From Hyphomicrobiales bacterium (GTDB lineage: Bacteria; Pseudomonadota; Alphaproteobacteria; Rhizobiales; Kaistiaceae), in NCBI GenBank assembly GCA_017305635.1, contig JAFKKF010000007.1:285330-349329 (forward strand): 64,000 nucleotides of DNA, read 5' to 3'. A program made the position numbers and the translations under genes. Positions 55,292-64,000 of the stretch are shown here, one piece after another (the stretch's first letter is position 1; each line of letters starts with the position of its first letter). Under the pieces are notes generated by a model. It was given only the letters and a program-made list of their open reading frames with translations. It was not told where the DNA came from and did no database searches.

Positions 55292-57093
55292 GAGGCAAGC
55301 TGGGTCCGCGCAATGGCCCAGATCTGAGCGAGTTCGTTTAAGTCAGCTCTCTCCGTTTCGCTCAGGTTTTCGCCGTGGGCGAGAAGCGCATCCACATAGG
55401 GCGAAAAATGGCGATCGACCCGGCCGAAGGCTTTGCGATCGCGTGCCCAAGCCGTGAGAATATCCTCCAACGTGAGGCGGTCATAACCTTGGCCTTGGGG
55501 GCGGTTGCCCCGCGATCCGGCATCTTCATCCCATGCGCCGCCACCGACCGGAAGCGTGTCGCCGCCGAGCATCGCACGCATCCAATCATGAAATGCGCGA
55601 AGCCCCATGTGGCTGGCCAGCGCGGCTAGATCCCGCTGCTCTTCGAGAGGCGGATCGACGGTGACTCGCTGCATCCATCGCAAATCCCCGTCTGGGCCGC
55701 TTATCCTCACCTGAATGAAGGCAGACTGAAGCGACAGGGGGATCGGTCCAAGACCGAGGCGGACGGCGTCGGCCGGCCAAAGCAGCAGGTCGCCATTTGC
55801 CGATCCGGCGTGCAGCACATGGTCAGGGTAGGCAAGCGAAGGAACCGCCCGCGCATCGATCGAGAAACATTCCCCGTCACGGTGCAGAACCGGGTCCCAA
55901 GAGGCCATGAGCGCCTTGCGCGAATCTTCCAGGGCATCGGCCGCACTCATGCCGCCCAGGTCCGTGGCGGCGAGTTCATCTATGGTGACAGGCGTCGCTT
56001 TACCGACAAGGAACGCCAGGCCGGACGTGAACGCTTCGCCCGCCTCGAGTTCGACCATGATTTCCGAATTGCGCCCCGACCATGCCCTTTCGGTCGCATT
56101 GGCGCTTCCGACCCGCAGGATGGTGTTCTCGCCCGAGTGGAAGCAGAACATCTTTGCATGGAGAGCAAGGGGCGCCGGCTCCACATCATCGTCGGCCGCG
56201 GGTTCGCTGCCGGGCAGAGTGAGCGCCGATTCGTCAGCGAGTACGTCGGGCGCCGCATAGGCCAGGATTTTCGAGAAGCCGGTCAGCGACGTCCTGGACC
56301 GGCTGGCCATATCGGCAAGAGCCGGCATCGACGAGATCAGCGTTCTGGAGCCGGCCGCGGCCCAGTTGCCGGCCTTTTTCAGAAAGTCGGGCGACAAGAA
56401 CGGGCTGATGATCGTTATGCCGTCTATCGCGCCGGATGGCGGCTCCGTTGGCAGGGGAACGCCTTGGTCCAGCCCATTGAGAAGGCGGCGCAAGCGAAAC
56501 CCCTCTGGCGCATCCCACCAGATCGCCTCCAGCTGCTCCGAGATGTCATCGGCATCCTCGCGCGATGCACAGCGTGCGAGAGTGCCCCCGAGCGCGCCGA
56601 CGCCAGGGAGCCGAACCCGTCCCTTCGCGCGCTTTTCGCTGCCGTCGAGCAAAACGCCCGCGTCGAGATCTTGAGCGCGGGTGAGGTTCCGGCTGCCAAT
56701 CCAGAGCTTCCAGCGCGTTTCCCCTTTGGGGCAGTTATAGGCGACCAAGGCGATCTTCGGATGCCAGCTGCGCTCTCGCTCATCGTAGGGCTGCTCGACG
56801 ATGAACTGATCGAGGATGCCCGCAATCCGGGGGAGCGCCACCGGGCGCGCGATCCGCCCGCGCTGGATGATGATCCTGACGTGACCGCGCAGCCTGTCGA
56901 TCGCTTCGGCAAAATCGACCGCCGTTCCGCTGCCCTTGTCATTGTTGCGACCAATCAGGGCGAGCAACGCCGCGGCGATCGCAGACAGGTCGACCGAGTA
57001 GGTCGCGAACAATGCGAGCTTGACCGTCTCCAATCGCCCAGGCCGCAGCTCGTCGAGGTAGGGCTGGCCGTGCCAAGCCTGCCGATCGCTCAT
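55288..57093 (-). CDS. PLD-family nuclease-like protein
   Basis: This 601-residue protein has two phospholipase-D-type half-sites: HPK at 111-113 with GSRN at 133-136 in the first, and HAK at 312-314 with GSAN at 329-332 in the second. Two HxK...GSxN motifs in one chain make a full active site, as in PLD-fold endonucleases such as BfiI (there formed by a dimer). The C-terminal 200 residues have no known domain. There is no signal peptide or membrane segment. The start overlaps the DUF6361 stop and the end overlaps the helicase start, so all three are made together. Confidence 0.85.
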   Translation of the reverse strand: MSDRQAWHGQPYLDELRPGRLETVKLALFATYSVDLSAIAAALLALIGRNNDKGSGTAVDFAEAIDRLRGHVRIIIQRGRIARPVALPRIAGILDQFIVEQPYDERERSWHPKIALVAYNCPKGETRWKLWIGSRNLTRAQDLDAGVLLDGSEKRAKGRVRLPGVGALGGTLARCASREDADDISEQLEAIWWDAPEGFRLRRLLNGLDQGVPLPTEPPSGAIDGITIISPFLSPDFLKKAGNWAAAGSRTLISSMPALADMASRSRTSLTGFSKILAYAAPDVLADESALTLPGSEPAADDDVEPAPLALHAKMFCFHSGENTILRVGSANATERAWSGRNSEIMVELEAGEAFTSGLAFLVGKATPVTIDELAATDLGGMSAADALEDSRKALMASWDPVLHRDGECFSIDARAVPSLAYPDHVLHAGSANGDLLLWPADAVRLGLGPIPLSLQSAFIQVRISGPDGDLRWMQRVTVDPPLEEQRDLAALASHMGLRAFHDWMRAMLGGDTLPVGGGAWDEDAGSRGNRPQGQGYDRLTLEDILTAWARDRKAFGRVDRHFSPYVDALLAHGENLSETERADLNELAQIWAIARTQLAS

Positions 57094-58322
57094 GCGACGT
57101 CTTCCAGATCACGCAGGAGCCGCTTCACATTTCCCCAGCGATAATGGAGCGGCTCGGCGCGACCATGGCGCTCGCCTTGCCATTCCATGCGCCGGTCGAC
57201 GCCGAACTGATTGCTGGCGAGGCGCGCGCGATCATCCTTCCTGCTGACCTCCGCCCCCGCGTACACGTCGAGCAACGGCATCGGATCCTTGCCATTCGCC
57301 CGAACCCAGGCCGAAGTCTCTTTCAGTACGCCTTCAACTGCGGCCGGGAGGTGGCCGATTTCGGCGAGAAACAGGTTCATATCCAGCCGGGCGGCCAGCC
57401 CGCCCCATTGCTCCAGCGCGTCTTTCAGCTCGGCGCGATGCAAATTTGGCTGCGGTCGCTTGTCGCGTGTTTCCTTGAGTGTTTCGACCTGGGCCGCATA
57501 AATCGCCCTGCCAATCGCCGACAGCGCCGCCGCCTGGCCGGCCCGCTTCAACATGGCGGCTTCCTTGCCGGCGAGCGCGAGAATTTCGCCGTCCCAGCAG
57601 TGATCCGCCTCGCCGAGCGGCTTTCCGACCAGTTTCGACAAGAGCGACGGCTCGCCCGGATCGGTTGGCGAGCGAACGGCGCGCAGCTTGGTCGCGAGAT
57701 AGATCTGCTCCGGCGGTGAAAGGTCGAGCGTCAATTTTCCTCCGCCATCCCAGTCGTCGGGGGCATCGATCAACCCCGAGATCGGCCAAGCCACCGTCTC
57801 GAAGGGTTTCCCGTCATCGTCATGGAGGGCACGCTTGCTGGATGACGCCAGGAGCTTCGCCATATCCGGGCGGCTCCACGGCCGGCCATCAGGGCGGACG
57901 CCGATCAGGCCCCACTTGGCGAGGGCCGTCCAATAGACATAGGCTGGCGGTTGGCTGATCACGCGGGGGAAGACGTCCCCTCCGATCACGCCATCTTTCT
58001 CGCCGCCCACGCCATCGACATATTTGAGACGGCCGGTCAGCTCGTGTTCGAGATCGGAAAAGGCTTGGGCAAAATCCTTGGGGACAGGGCGTCTCGTCCG
58101 CAGGCTTTGATATAGCCAGGGGATGAGCAGCGCGTAGCGCAGCCGTGTGTGCAGAACCGATGTGCCGGGGAAGAAGTGATCGGAATAGCGCTGGTGGACG
58201 ATGAGGAACCCGACCTCATCGCGCACGCCCGCTGCACCGCCGAACATCATCTGTTCAGCCTGGCCCAATGCCTTGCGCGACAAAAAGGTGAACCCGAAAG
58301 ATGACACGAAGCCTGCCCCCAC
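57090..58322 (-). CDS. DUF6361-like protein
   Basis: The 410-residue protein matches the pattern I associate with DUF6361: GFTFLSRKALGQAEQMMFGG, DEVGFLIVHQRYSDHFFPGTSVLHTRLRYALLIPWLYQSL in the first 75 residues. The function is not known. The start is GTG (58322, or a second GTG 15 bases on). The middle is rich in Trp and the C-terminus is basic (DRRMEWQGERHGRAEPLHYRWGNVKRLLRDL). Being first in the ATGA-linked trio, it may be a target-recognition or scaffold subunit; that is inference. Confidence 0.75.
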   Translation of the reverse strand: MGAGFVSSFGFTFLSRKALGQAEQMMFGGAAGVRDEVGFLIVHQRYSDHFFPGTSVLHTRLRYALLIPWLYQSLRTRRPVPKDFAQAFSDLEHELTGRLKYVDGVGGEKDGVIGGDVFPRVISQPPAYVYWTALAKWGLIGVRPDGRPWSRPDMAKLLASSSKRALHDDDGKPFETVAWPISGLIDAPDDWDGGGKLTLDLSPPEQIYLATKLRAVRSPTDPGEPSLLSKLVGKPLGEADHCWDGEILALAGKEAAMLKRAGQAAALSAIGRAIYAAQVETLKETRDKRPQPNLHRAELKDALEQWGGLAARLDMNLFLAEIGHLPAAVEGVLKETSAWVRANGKDPMPLLDVYAGAEVSRKDDRARLASNQFGVDRRMEWQGERHGRAEPLHYRWGNVKRLLRDLEDVA

Positions 58323-58356
58323 GGCGTGGTAAAATTTACATCTTAGGAAGATTGCC

Positions 58357-58372
58357 GATGCCCTACGGCATC
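58357..58372 (-). other. short hairpin at the end of the helicase-nuclease gene
   Basis: GATGCC and GGCATC pair around a 4-base loop over the stop codon of the upstream gene. The 48-base gap to DUF6361 is AT-rich (TAAGATGTAAATTTTA on the minus strand), so an internal promoter for the trio is possible. Confidence 0.3.
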
Positions 58373-61300
58373 ATTCACTACCAATAACTTTCAACCTCAT
58401 GGCGCGGGTTTCGAGCAAATAGGTCTCGACCCCGGCAAGCAGATGCAAGCCTTCTTCACCGATTGCTTGTCGCGACAGCCCAGGCTGCACGATGCGGACG
58501 TCGAACTCGAAGCGGTGATCTTGCCACCCGACCTTGAGCTTCTTGATCGCTGCGGCCGAGCCTTGCTCAATCCGAGAACTGAGACCCCGGTCCCGGCGCA
58601 TCTTTTCGCGCCTCAGCATGTGTTGAAGCATGCGGCCTGGCCGGTCGCGCCACCGAGCGGATTTCTGAGCCTGGCCGCAAACCTCATAGAGGTCGCCGAG
58701 GCGCGCACCTGGCGTATCCGTCCCCGAATACTTGCAATGATACAGGGTCACGGAAACGACGCTGTCGGTTATGCGCAGCGCCACGACATCGGCGATCTCG
58801 CCTTTGCCATCATCGTCGAAGATCACATCATAGGGATCGGGGTCTGCCAACAGCGTGTCGATGACGAGACGCTGGACGGAGTCTGCGCGCTTACTCGTAC
58901 CTTGCGACTCGACGCGGATATTGGCCTTCGACCAATCCCAGGCCTCGATCTTGTTGGAGGGGTAGGGCTCGATCGTCTCGCCTTCGGGCAGGGTGTAGAG
59001 GTGGCTGTAGATGAGCAACGAGCCATCGCCGAAGTCGATCTGAGGCGAATCCTCGCCGAAGGACTCCGAAAGTGTCTGCACCTTGCTGCCGATCTTGATC
59101 GTCGCCTTGGCGCCGGCGCGCTGGGGGTAGCGGGCATGCCCGTCGCTGAAGACGATCTCGAACTCGGCCGCGTGCTCATCGCTCCGCACGGCGAAGCGCA
59201 GCGGTCCGGAACGAGCGTTATCAAGCAACTCGATATCGCATTCCGCGAAGGTTACGGGCTCATCGCCGAACGAGATCTCGATCCGCTCCTCGAACTGGGT
59301 GATCAGAGATTCAGGCCAATGGATCGCCACCGGCGGAACAGCCGGGCGCTGGCTGATCTGGTGGGGGCGCATCGCGCTCTTGAAGACGCCGTCGGTCGTG
59401 ATGCTGGGATCGTTCACCGTGCGGCCGACATCCTGGCACCAATCCACCCAGTCGGTCAGGTCATGGACCTTGGCGCTGGACCAGAACTTGCCCTTGGCCG
59501 AGCATCCGCGCGAGGCCGGCACGCCGTCGAGGAAGCCGGTGGCGAAGATGTTGTTCTTGATCCGCGACTGGGATTTTGCGCTGTCGAGGCCGTCGGCGAC
59601 GTCCACGCCCATGTACATGGAATAGCGGACGCCGCGCCCTTGATGGTGAGTGAGGCCGAGGTTGCGCAGGATCAGCCGCTTGAACCCGTGGAGGCTGCGG
59701 AACACTTCCTCGCCTTCCACGCGGCGGGTCGTATCGCCGCAAACCGCCTTTGCCAGGCGGTCGAACGGCCCCTTGGCGGAACTGCTGATGTAGAGCAGGC
59801 CGCTGGCCTGATCCCAGTGGAGCATGTGCAGATCCCAGGTGACGTTCACCGCCTGCTGCGCCGAGGTCCAGCGCGCCTGTTCCTCCGCACGCGTCACGAA
59901 GATCGCGACCCGTTGATGCGGGTTCAGCTTCATGCCGAGATAGACGCCGGGATTGTAGAGTTCCTCCGCCCGGAACGGATCCCAAGCATCACAAGACGTC
60001 CGGTAGAGCACCGCGTTCATTTTCGGTTCGAGGGTCTGGAGCGGAATGTCGCTCAGATCCCCGGAAAAGCCCTTGAACATCTCGGCGCGGCGAACCTGGC
60101 GTTCGATCTTGGCCGAACTGAGCGCCTCTACCAGCGCGTTCCAGTCGGCGTCCTCGGCGTAGAGCTTGGCCAGCGCACGATCGACATCGTCGATGCCGGT
60201 ATTGGCAATCACCGTCGCATCGCCCAGGGTCGGATCCTGGCGGGTGAAGCGGCCGACGAACTGGATCGTCACCGCCACGCTCTTGTGATGATCGTGCAAT
60301 GCAGCGATCTTCAGCTCGGGCAGGTCAAAGCCCTCGCCGAGCATATCGACACATACGATGATCCGGCTCTCGAAGCGGCGTAGCGCTGCCAGATTTTCGC
60401 GCCGCTCCTTCAGCGATTGTTGGCTGTGGACGATGACTGGCCGATAGTCCGGATAGGCCGCCGCATAGAGGCTGTGCAGGTGCTTGGCGCGTTCGATGGT
60501 GCTGCAACGGGCCATCGCCAGATGATTGAGGCCGGCGTCCAGGTCCGAGGCAAGCACTTCGCCGAGCTTGGCGATGATCGCCTGGTCGGCGTCTGGTTGG
60601 TCCAGCCCGAATACCGCCTCGAAGCGGATCGGCTTGAAATAGCCTTCCTGCTGCGCCTTCTTCAGGGGGTAGGTGTAGATGAACTCCCCATCGACGCGGC
60701 CGCCATCCTCACGAAATGGGGTGGCGGTGAACTGGATTACCGGAATGGGCGGTTCGTGCTCGACGAAGAGCCCGCGAAAGGACTTCCACGTCCGTGCCCC
60801 GATATGATGCGCCTCGTCGATAAAGAGTGCGGAGGCACGGGCCGCCATCCGTTCCTGCACCGGCGCCTCGGCACGGCCAGCGATCTGCATCGTGGTGACG
60901 ACGACATTCGCGCTGTCGAAGATTTCATCGACGTCGGCCTCGCTCGCGGGAATGTGCGAGAGCCGCATGACCAAGGGGAACGCCGCGGTCTCATCGAGGC
61001 ATTTCTGCTGTTTCAGGACGCCGAAGGTCTCGAATTTGCCCGCGATCTGCTCGCGTAGAGCGTCGGTGGGGACCACCACCAGCAGGCGCTCGAACCGCCG
61101 GTTGGCATTGAGCGCCAGCATCGTCTCGGTCTTGCCCGTGCCCGTCGGCATGACGATGGTGGCCGGGTCCGTCGCTCGCGTCGCATGGGCCAGCGCGGCA
61201 TGGAGCGCGCCGATCTGGGGACGCCGCAAGCCAGGCTGTGCCGGCACGCCATCGGCCGCAGCCCGTCCTTCGCGCAGATGAATGGCGTCGATCCACGAGG

Positions 61301-61712
61301 CGGAGACGGCCTGAAGCCGCCCGACGCGCGCGGAACGATCCAGCGTGTCGATGGCGATCGGCAGCGCATTCATCCACCGGCCTGCACCCAGCTCAAGCGC
61401 TTCGACGATCTGGTCCGGCTCCGTCGCACCGGGCACGAGGAGAATGAGGTCAGCTTCCAACGGCGTGGCCGTCTTCGCGCTGATGACCTTCAGGACTTCG
61501 CCGGATTCCAGAGTCGCCTCGTAGCCATTGACGCGGCGCACGGAGAAAGAACGCAGTCGGCAACGCACCCGGCGCGCGGGAACGGCCAACTGACGCACTG
61601 GGCTTCCCAACACCTTGCCGTCGATGGCGAGCCGGGCCGGCAAGAGCAGTTCGACCTCGGGATTGAAGAGGTCGTCCTGGTTGGGGCCGGCGGAGCGCGT
61701 GCGGGAGGCCAT
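58371..61712 (-). CDS. SF2 DEAH helicase with C-terminal nuclease-like domain
   Basis: The 1113-residue protein has Walker A MPTGTGKT at about 188-195, motif II IDEAHH at about 298-303, motif III FTATPF at about 328-333 and motif VI QFVGRFTR near 490-500, of the type III restriction-helicase sort. Near the C-terminus the segment GKGEIADVVALRITD followed by VTLYHCKYS resembles the D...(E/Q)xK core of PD-(D/E)XK nucleases, with His in place of the usual acid before Cys-Lys, and DLYEVCGQAQKS follows. It starts 14 bases after the AddA-like stop, behind GGAGGG. It is likely a DNA-cutting motor protein. Confidence 0.8.
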   Translation of the reverse strand: MASRTRSAGPNQDDLFNPEVELLLPARLAIDGKVLGSPVRQLAVPARRVRCRLRSFSVRRVNGYEATLESGEVLKVISAKTATPLEADLILLVPGATEPDQIVEALELGAGRWMNALPIAIDTLDRSARVGRLQAVSASWIDAIHLREGRAAADGVPAQPGLRRPQIGALHAALAHATRATDPATIVMPTGTGKTETMLALNANRRFERLLVVVPTDALREQIAGKFETFGVLKQQKCLDETAAFPLVMRLSHIPASEADVDEIFDSANVVVTTMQIAGRAEAPVQERMAARASALFIDEAHHIGARTWKSFRGLFVEHEPPIPVIQFTATPFREDGGRVDGEFIYTYPLKKAQQEGYFKPIRFEAVFGLDQPDADQAIIAKLGEVLASDLDAGLNHLAMARCSTIERAKHLHSLYAAAYPDYRPVIVHSQQSLKERRENLAALRRFESRIIVCVDMLGEGFDLPELKIAALHDHHKSVAVTIQFVGRFTRQDPTLGDATVIANTGIDDVDRALAKLYAEDADWNALVEALSSAKIERQVRRAEMFKGFSGDLSDIPLQTLEPKMNAVLYRTSCDAWDPFRAEELYNPGVYLGMKLNPHQRVAIFVTRAEEQARWTSAQQAVNVTWDLHMLHWDQASGLLYISSSAKGPFDRLAKAVCGDTTRRVEGEEVFRSLHGFKRLILRNLGLTHHQGRGVRYSMYMGVDVADGLDSAKSQSRIKNNIFATGFLDGVPASRGCSAKGKFWSSAKVHDLTDWVDWCQDVGRTVNDPSITTDGVFKSAMRPHQISQRPAVPPVAIHWPESLITQFEERIEISFGDEPVTFAECDIELLDNARSGPLRFAVRSDEHAAEFEIVFSDGHARYPQRAGAKATIKIGSKVQTLSESFGEDSPQIDFGDGSLLIYSHLYTLPEGETIEPYPSNKIEAWDWSKANIRVESQGTSKRADSVQRLVIDTLLADPDPYDVIFDDDGKGEIADVVALRITDSVVSVTLYHCKYSGTDTPGARLGDLYEVCGQAQKSARWRDRPGRMLQHMLRREKMRRDRGLSSRIEQGSAAAIKKLKVGWQDHRFEFDVRIVQPGLSRQAIGEEGLHLLAGVETYLLETRAMRLKVIGSE

Positions 61713-61726
61713 TGGGTCGCCCTCCG

Positions 61727-64000
61727 TCAGGCCGTCGCGGTCTGCGGCGAAGACGAGACGGCAATCACCGTTCCCCTCGTCATCAGCACGATCAGTCCGC
61801 GCTCGGCGCCGGTCATGTTCAGATAGGCGCGCACCTGCGCATGGTAGTGATCGAGAGTCTGGGCGTCGGGGTTCACGTCGCTCTTCCAGTCGACCACCAC
61901 GACCGGCCGGCCGTCGTCTCCAACGGTCAGCGCGTCGGCGATCCCGGCCGTTGCGGTTTCCACGCCGTCATTCGCCTGGGCGGCATAGACGGGAAATTCG
62001 GCCAGCAGGCCGGGTCGCAAGGCCGCGATGTCAGGCAGGGTCAGAGTGCGTGCGACGCAGGCTGCCAGTTCTTCGGCCGACAGCCCTGTCGCCGGATCGG
62101 CGACCGGCGAGCGGCCAAGCGAGCGGATGAGGTCGGCCGCCCGTTCGATCAGCGCCGCCTCGACTTCCGGGGTTTCCCCCGTCAGCACCTCTTCGATGAG
62201 CTTGTGGAGGATGAGCCCGCGCTCCCGGCCTCCCTGCACCGGGGCGGCGATTTCCAGTTCGGGGGGCTGGTCGCCAGCCGAGCCCGTCCAGAGGGACGCC
62301 TCTTCTTCCCGGAGCACGGTCCCGGCGGCGTTTTCGTCGCGGCTGGGCGCGAGCCAGGTCAGCCGTGTCTGCCCAGCGGCGATGGTTTCCGCTTCGGCGG
62401 CGAAGGTCGCGCGTGTCTGGGTGTTGTCCACCCCCGTCCCCGCGCCCGTGAGGCCGGCGGGCAGATGCGAGACATCCAGGCCGGCAAGTTCGGCGAGCGA
62501 TAGATCGACGAGACCAATCCATGCCGATTTCGACGGCGTGGTGTCGAGCCGGGGGAGGACGAGAAGCTCGCGGGCGCGGGTGGCCGCGACATACCAGAGC
62601 CGGATACGTTCGCGGTCCAGCTCCTCCTTCTCGGCCTGGCGTGCAGCGTCATAGCCTTCGGGCGTGACGCCCAGGACCGGGCAATACAAGGTCTCGGTCT
62701 GGCGGTCGAGGACGGCGCTTTCGGGCGCCATCACGCCGGTCATGGTGTTGATCGGAATGACGATCGGCCATTCCAGCCCCTTGGCCGCGTGCATGGTGAA
62801 GAGCGCGACCGCTTCCTCCTGCGCGTCGGGTCGGCCCTCGACGGCGCGGGCCTCGTCGGACCATGCCGCCGCCATGGCCTCGGCAAATGCGCGCAGGCCG
62901 CGCACGGCGTAGCCGGTCGACAGGCTGAGATAGAGATCGACGTTCGCGAGCGCGCGCTCGGCCTGGCCGCGATGGCGCTCGAGGAGAAGCGGACGGACGC
63001 GCATCACGTCCACCGCCTGCGAAAGCAGTTCGTGCGGGGTCGTGCTGTTGCCGCGCCGCGAGAGCGATTGCAGCCGTTCGATGACCTCGCGCGCGAGCGG
63101 GTGCGCGATGACGGCCGGGTCGATGCTGAGATCGAGGCGTGGAATCCGGTCAGGTTGATCTTCCGAGCGGGGCAGCCCCCAGATGATGTCCAGCAACTCT
63201 TCCTCGGAGAGGCCGACCAGAGGCCCGCGCAGCAGCGCGCCGAGCGCGAGCGTATCGCGGCGGTCGGCCAGGACGCGGGTCAGCGCGATCAGGTCCTGGA
63301 CTTCCTGGCGGCGGAACAGCCCCTTGCCGGCTTGGGTCGCCACGGGGATGCCGCGCCGCTCCAGCGCTTCCTCGTAGCGCCACAGCTCTGCGCCGGTCGG
63401 CGCCAGCAAGGCGATGTCGCCCGGCTGGCAAGGGCGCTCCGCGCCGCTGCGGCGGTCGATGATGGGGTGGCTTTCGATCAGCCGGGCGCACAGCTCGGCG
63501 ATGGCGTCGGCTTCAGCGTCGCGCTGCTGTTCGGCGCTGGCCTTGCCGTTTTCGTCGGCGACGGCGATGTCCAGGGCGGCTACGCAAACGCCGCCCCGGT
63601 CGTCATGGAACGGGTCGAGCGCGGTGAAGCCCGGCTGTCCATCGGCCGAGAGCACGGCCTCGAAGCGCTCGTTGACGAAGGTGAGGATCGAGGCGCAGGA
63701 GCGGAAATTGGTCGAGATCGACAGGAGGCTGTCGGCGTCCTGGGCGCGGAAGGCGTCGCGCGCCTGGACATAGGCGCCGACATCGGCGCCCCGGAAGCGA
63801 TAGATCGCCTGCTTGGGGTCGCCCACCAGGAAGAGCGCGCCTGGCCGGATTCGGAACCGCGCCCAGTCGTCGTCGCCATCGACCGGATCGCCGCACAGAC
63901 GCCAGAAGATCTCGGTTTGTAGGGGGTCTGTGTCCTGGAACTCGTCGACGAGGACGTGGGCGAAACGCTGTCCCAGCGCCCGGCGCACGGCATCGTGGTC
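61727..64000 (-). CDS. AddA/UvrD-type helicase-nuclease, 5' end outside window
   Basis: 757 residues of an SF1 helicase are visible. Present are motif II VDEFQDTD, motif III VGDPKQAIYRFRGAD, motif V/VI FTMHAAKGLEWP and WYVAATRARELL. The C-terminal RecB-family nuclease domain is complete: RGLILHKLIEE (His), a later ADAL (Asp) and VVVDWKSD with the catalytic Lys. Walker A and the N-terminal helicase half lie beyond 64000. It resembles AddA, the exonuclease V subunit, but is in an island and beside SF2 helicases rather than addB. Any addB-like partner would be further upstream. Confidence 0.85.
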   Translation of the reverse strand, partial: DHDAVRRALGQRFAHVLVDEFQDTDPLQTEIFWRLCGDPVDGDDDWARFRIRPGALFLVGDPKQAIYRFRGADVGAYVQARDAFRAQDADSLLSISTNFRSCASILTFVNERFEAVLSADGQPGFTALDPFHDDRGGVCVAALDIAVADENGKASAEQQRDAEADAIAELCARLIESHPIIDRRSGAERPCQPGDIALLAPTGAELWRYEEALERRGIPVATQAGKGLFRRQEVQDLIALTRVLADRRDTLALGALLRGPLVGLSEEELLDIIWGLPRSEDQPDRIPRLDLSIDPAVIAHPLAREVIERLQSLSRRGNSTTPHELLSQAVDVMRVRPLLLERHRGQAERALANVDLYLSLSTGYAVRGLRAFAEAMAAAWSDEARAVEGRPDAQEEAVALFTMHAAKGLEWPIVIPINTMTGVMAPESAVLDRQTETLYCPVLGVTPEGYDAARQAEKEELDRERIRLWYVAATRARELLVLPRLDTTPSKSAWIGLVDLSLAELAGLDVSHLPAGLTGAGTGVDNTQTRATFAAEAETIAAGQTRLTWLAPSRDENAAGTVLREEEASLWTGSAGDQPPELEIAAPVQGGRERGLILHKLIEEVLTGETPEVEAALIERAADLIRSLGRSPVADPATGLSAEELAACVARTLTLPDIAALRPGLLAEFPVYAAQANDGVETATAGIADALTVGDDGRPVVVVDWKSDVNPDAQTLDHYHAQVRAYLNMTGAERGLIVLMTRGTVIAVSSSPQTATA

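Larger units (their letters stand above)
44229..64000. mobile_element. genomic island integrated in radC, right end outside window
   Basis: The island starts at the radC break and runs past the window end. Support: interrupted radC, AT-rich junction with inverted repeats, a serine recombinase with ParB-like partners, an AlpA-like regulator, direct repeats, codon use less GC-biased than the flank (plainest in the UvrD gene), and a cargo of helicases and nucleases typical of defence islands. It may be a composite of more than one element. Confidence 0.8.

Noticed and set aside
52283..58322. DISARM system
   Set aside because: A PLD protein and an SF2 helicase recall drmC and drmD, but there is no drmB (DUF1998), no drmA-like pairing and no methyltransferase in the window.
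52283..64000. BREX, Dpd, type I or type III restriction-modification
   Set aside because: No pglZ/brxC, no tgt-like dpdA, no methylase or specificity subunit is seen.

Overview
The window is GC-rich bacterial chromosome, about two thirds G+C by eye. It looks alphaproteobacterial, most likely Hyphomicrobiales (Rhizobiales). The evidence is the purine block purB/purC/purS/purQ/purL followed by bolA, grxD, rpsD, murI and trmJ, the F1Fo-ATPase zeta inhibitor, an Usg protein, an Anbu-type protease operon, and intergenic palindromes built on a GGCCGG core. Annotation rests on reading the translations for family motifs; no database search was run.

From 1 to about 44.0 kb the content is core or near-core. 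0-3.4 kb holds an HdeD-like fragment, trmJ-murI, a DUF2165-type membrane protein and rpsD behind a structured leader. 3.4-13.5 kb, minus strand, holds grxD, a 41-residue small ORF, bolA and the purine genes with two small secreted proteins among them; the zeta inhibitor, an HpcH/HpaI aldolase and aqpZ run on the plus strand inside this block. 13.6-18.1 kb has a GH25 lysozyme, a DUF2259-like protein, rpe, a DadA-like oxidoreductase and a P1-family peptidase. 18.1-25.2 kb is a branched-chain amino acid ABC transporter locus with two binding proteins. 25.3-31.6 kb has PaiB-like, MFS, uracil-DNA glycosylase, sorbosone-dehydrogenase-like and ETF-QO genes. Two convergent toxin-antitoxin pairs (31.6-32.6 kb) precede a cox/xdh-type molybdoenzyme maturation set (MoxR ATPase, VWA protein, an XdhC split over two genes, a MoeA-MobA fusion) without its structural enzyme genes. 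A membrane-anchored cNMP-fold protein, usg and the four-gene Anbu operon follow to 43.2 kb, then a RelE/ParE toxin-antitoxin pair.

At about 44.23 kb radC is cut: only its last 54 or so codons remain, followed at once by AT-rich DNA with nested inverted repeats. From here to the window end lies what appears to be a genomic island that continues past 64 kb. It carries a UvrD-type helicase with a nuclease-like insert and two zinc fingers, a two-domain HTH regulator with a 10-bp inverted repeat before its start, a serine recombinase translationally coupled to two different ParB/RepB-like proteins, an AlpA-like regulator between direct repeats, and a minus-strand run of five large genes.

That run, in transcription order, encodes an AddA/UvrD-type helicase-nuclease (5' end outside the window), an SF2 DEAH helicase with a nuclease-like C-terminus, a DUF6361-like protein, a PLD-type nuclease, and a second SF2 helicase. 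The last three are joined by ATGA overlaps. I do not recognise this set as a named defence system; it is the best candidate in the window for an undescribed anti-phage or anti-plasmid system, delivered by the recombinase/ParB module into radC.
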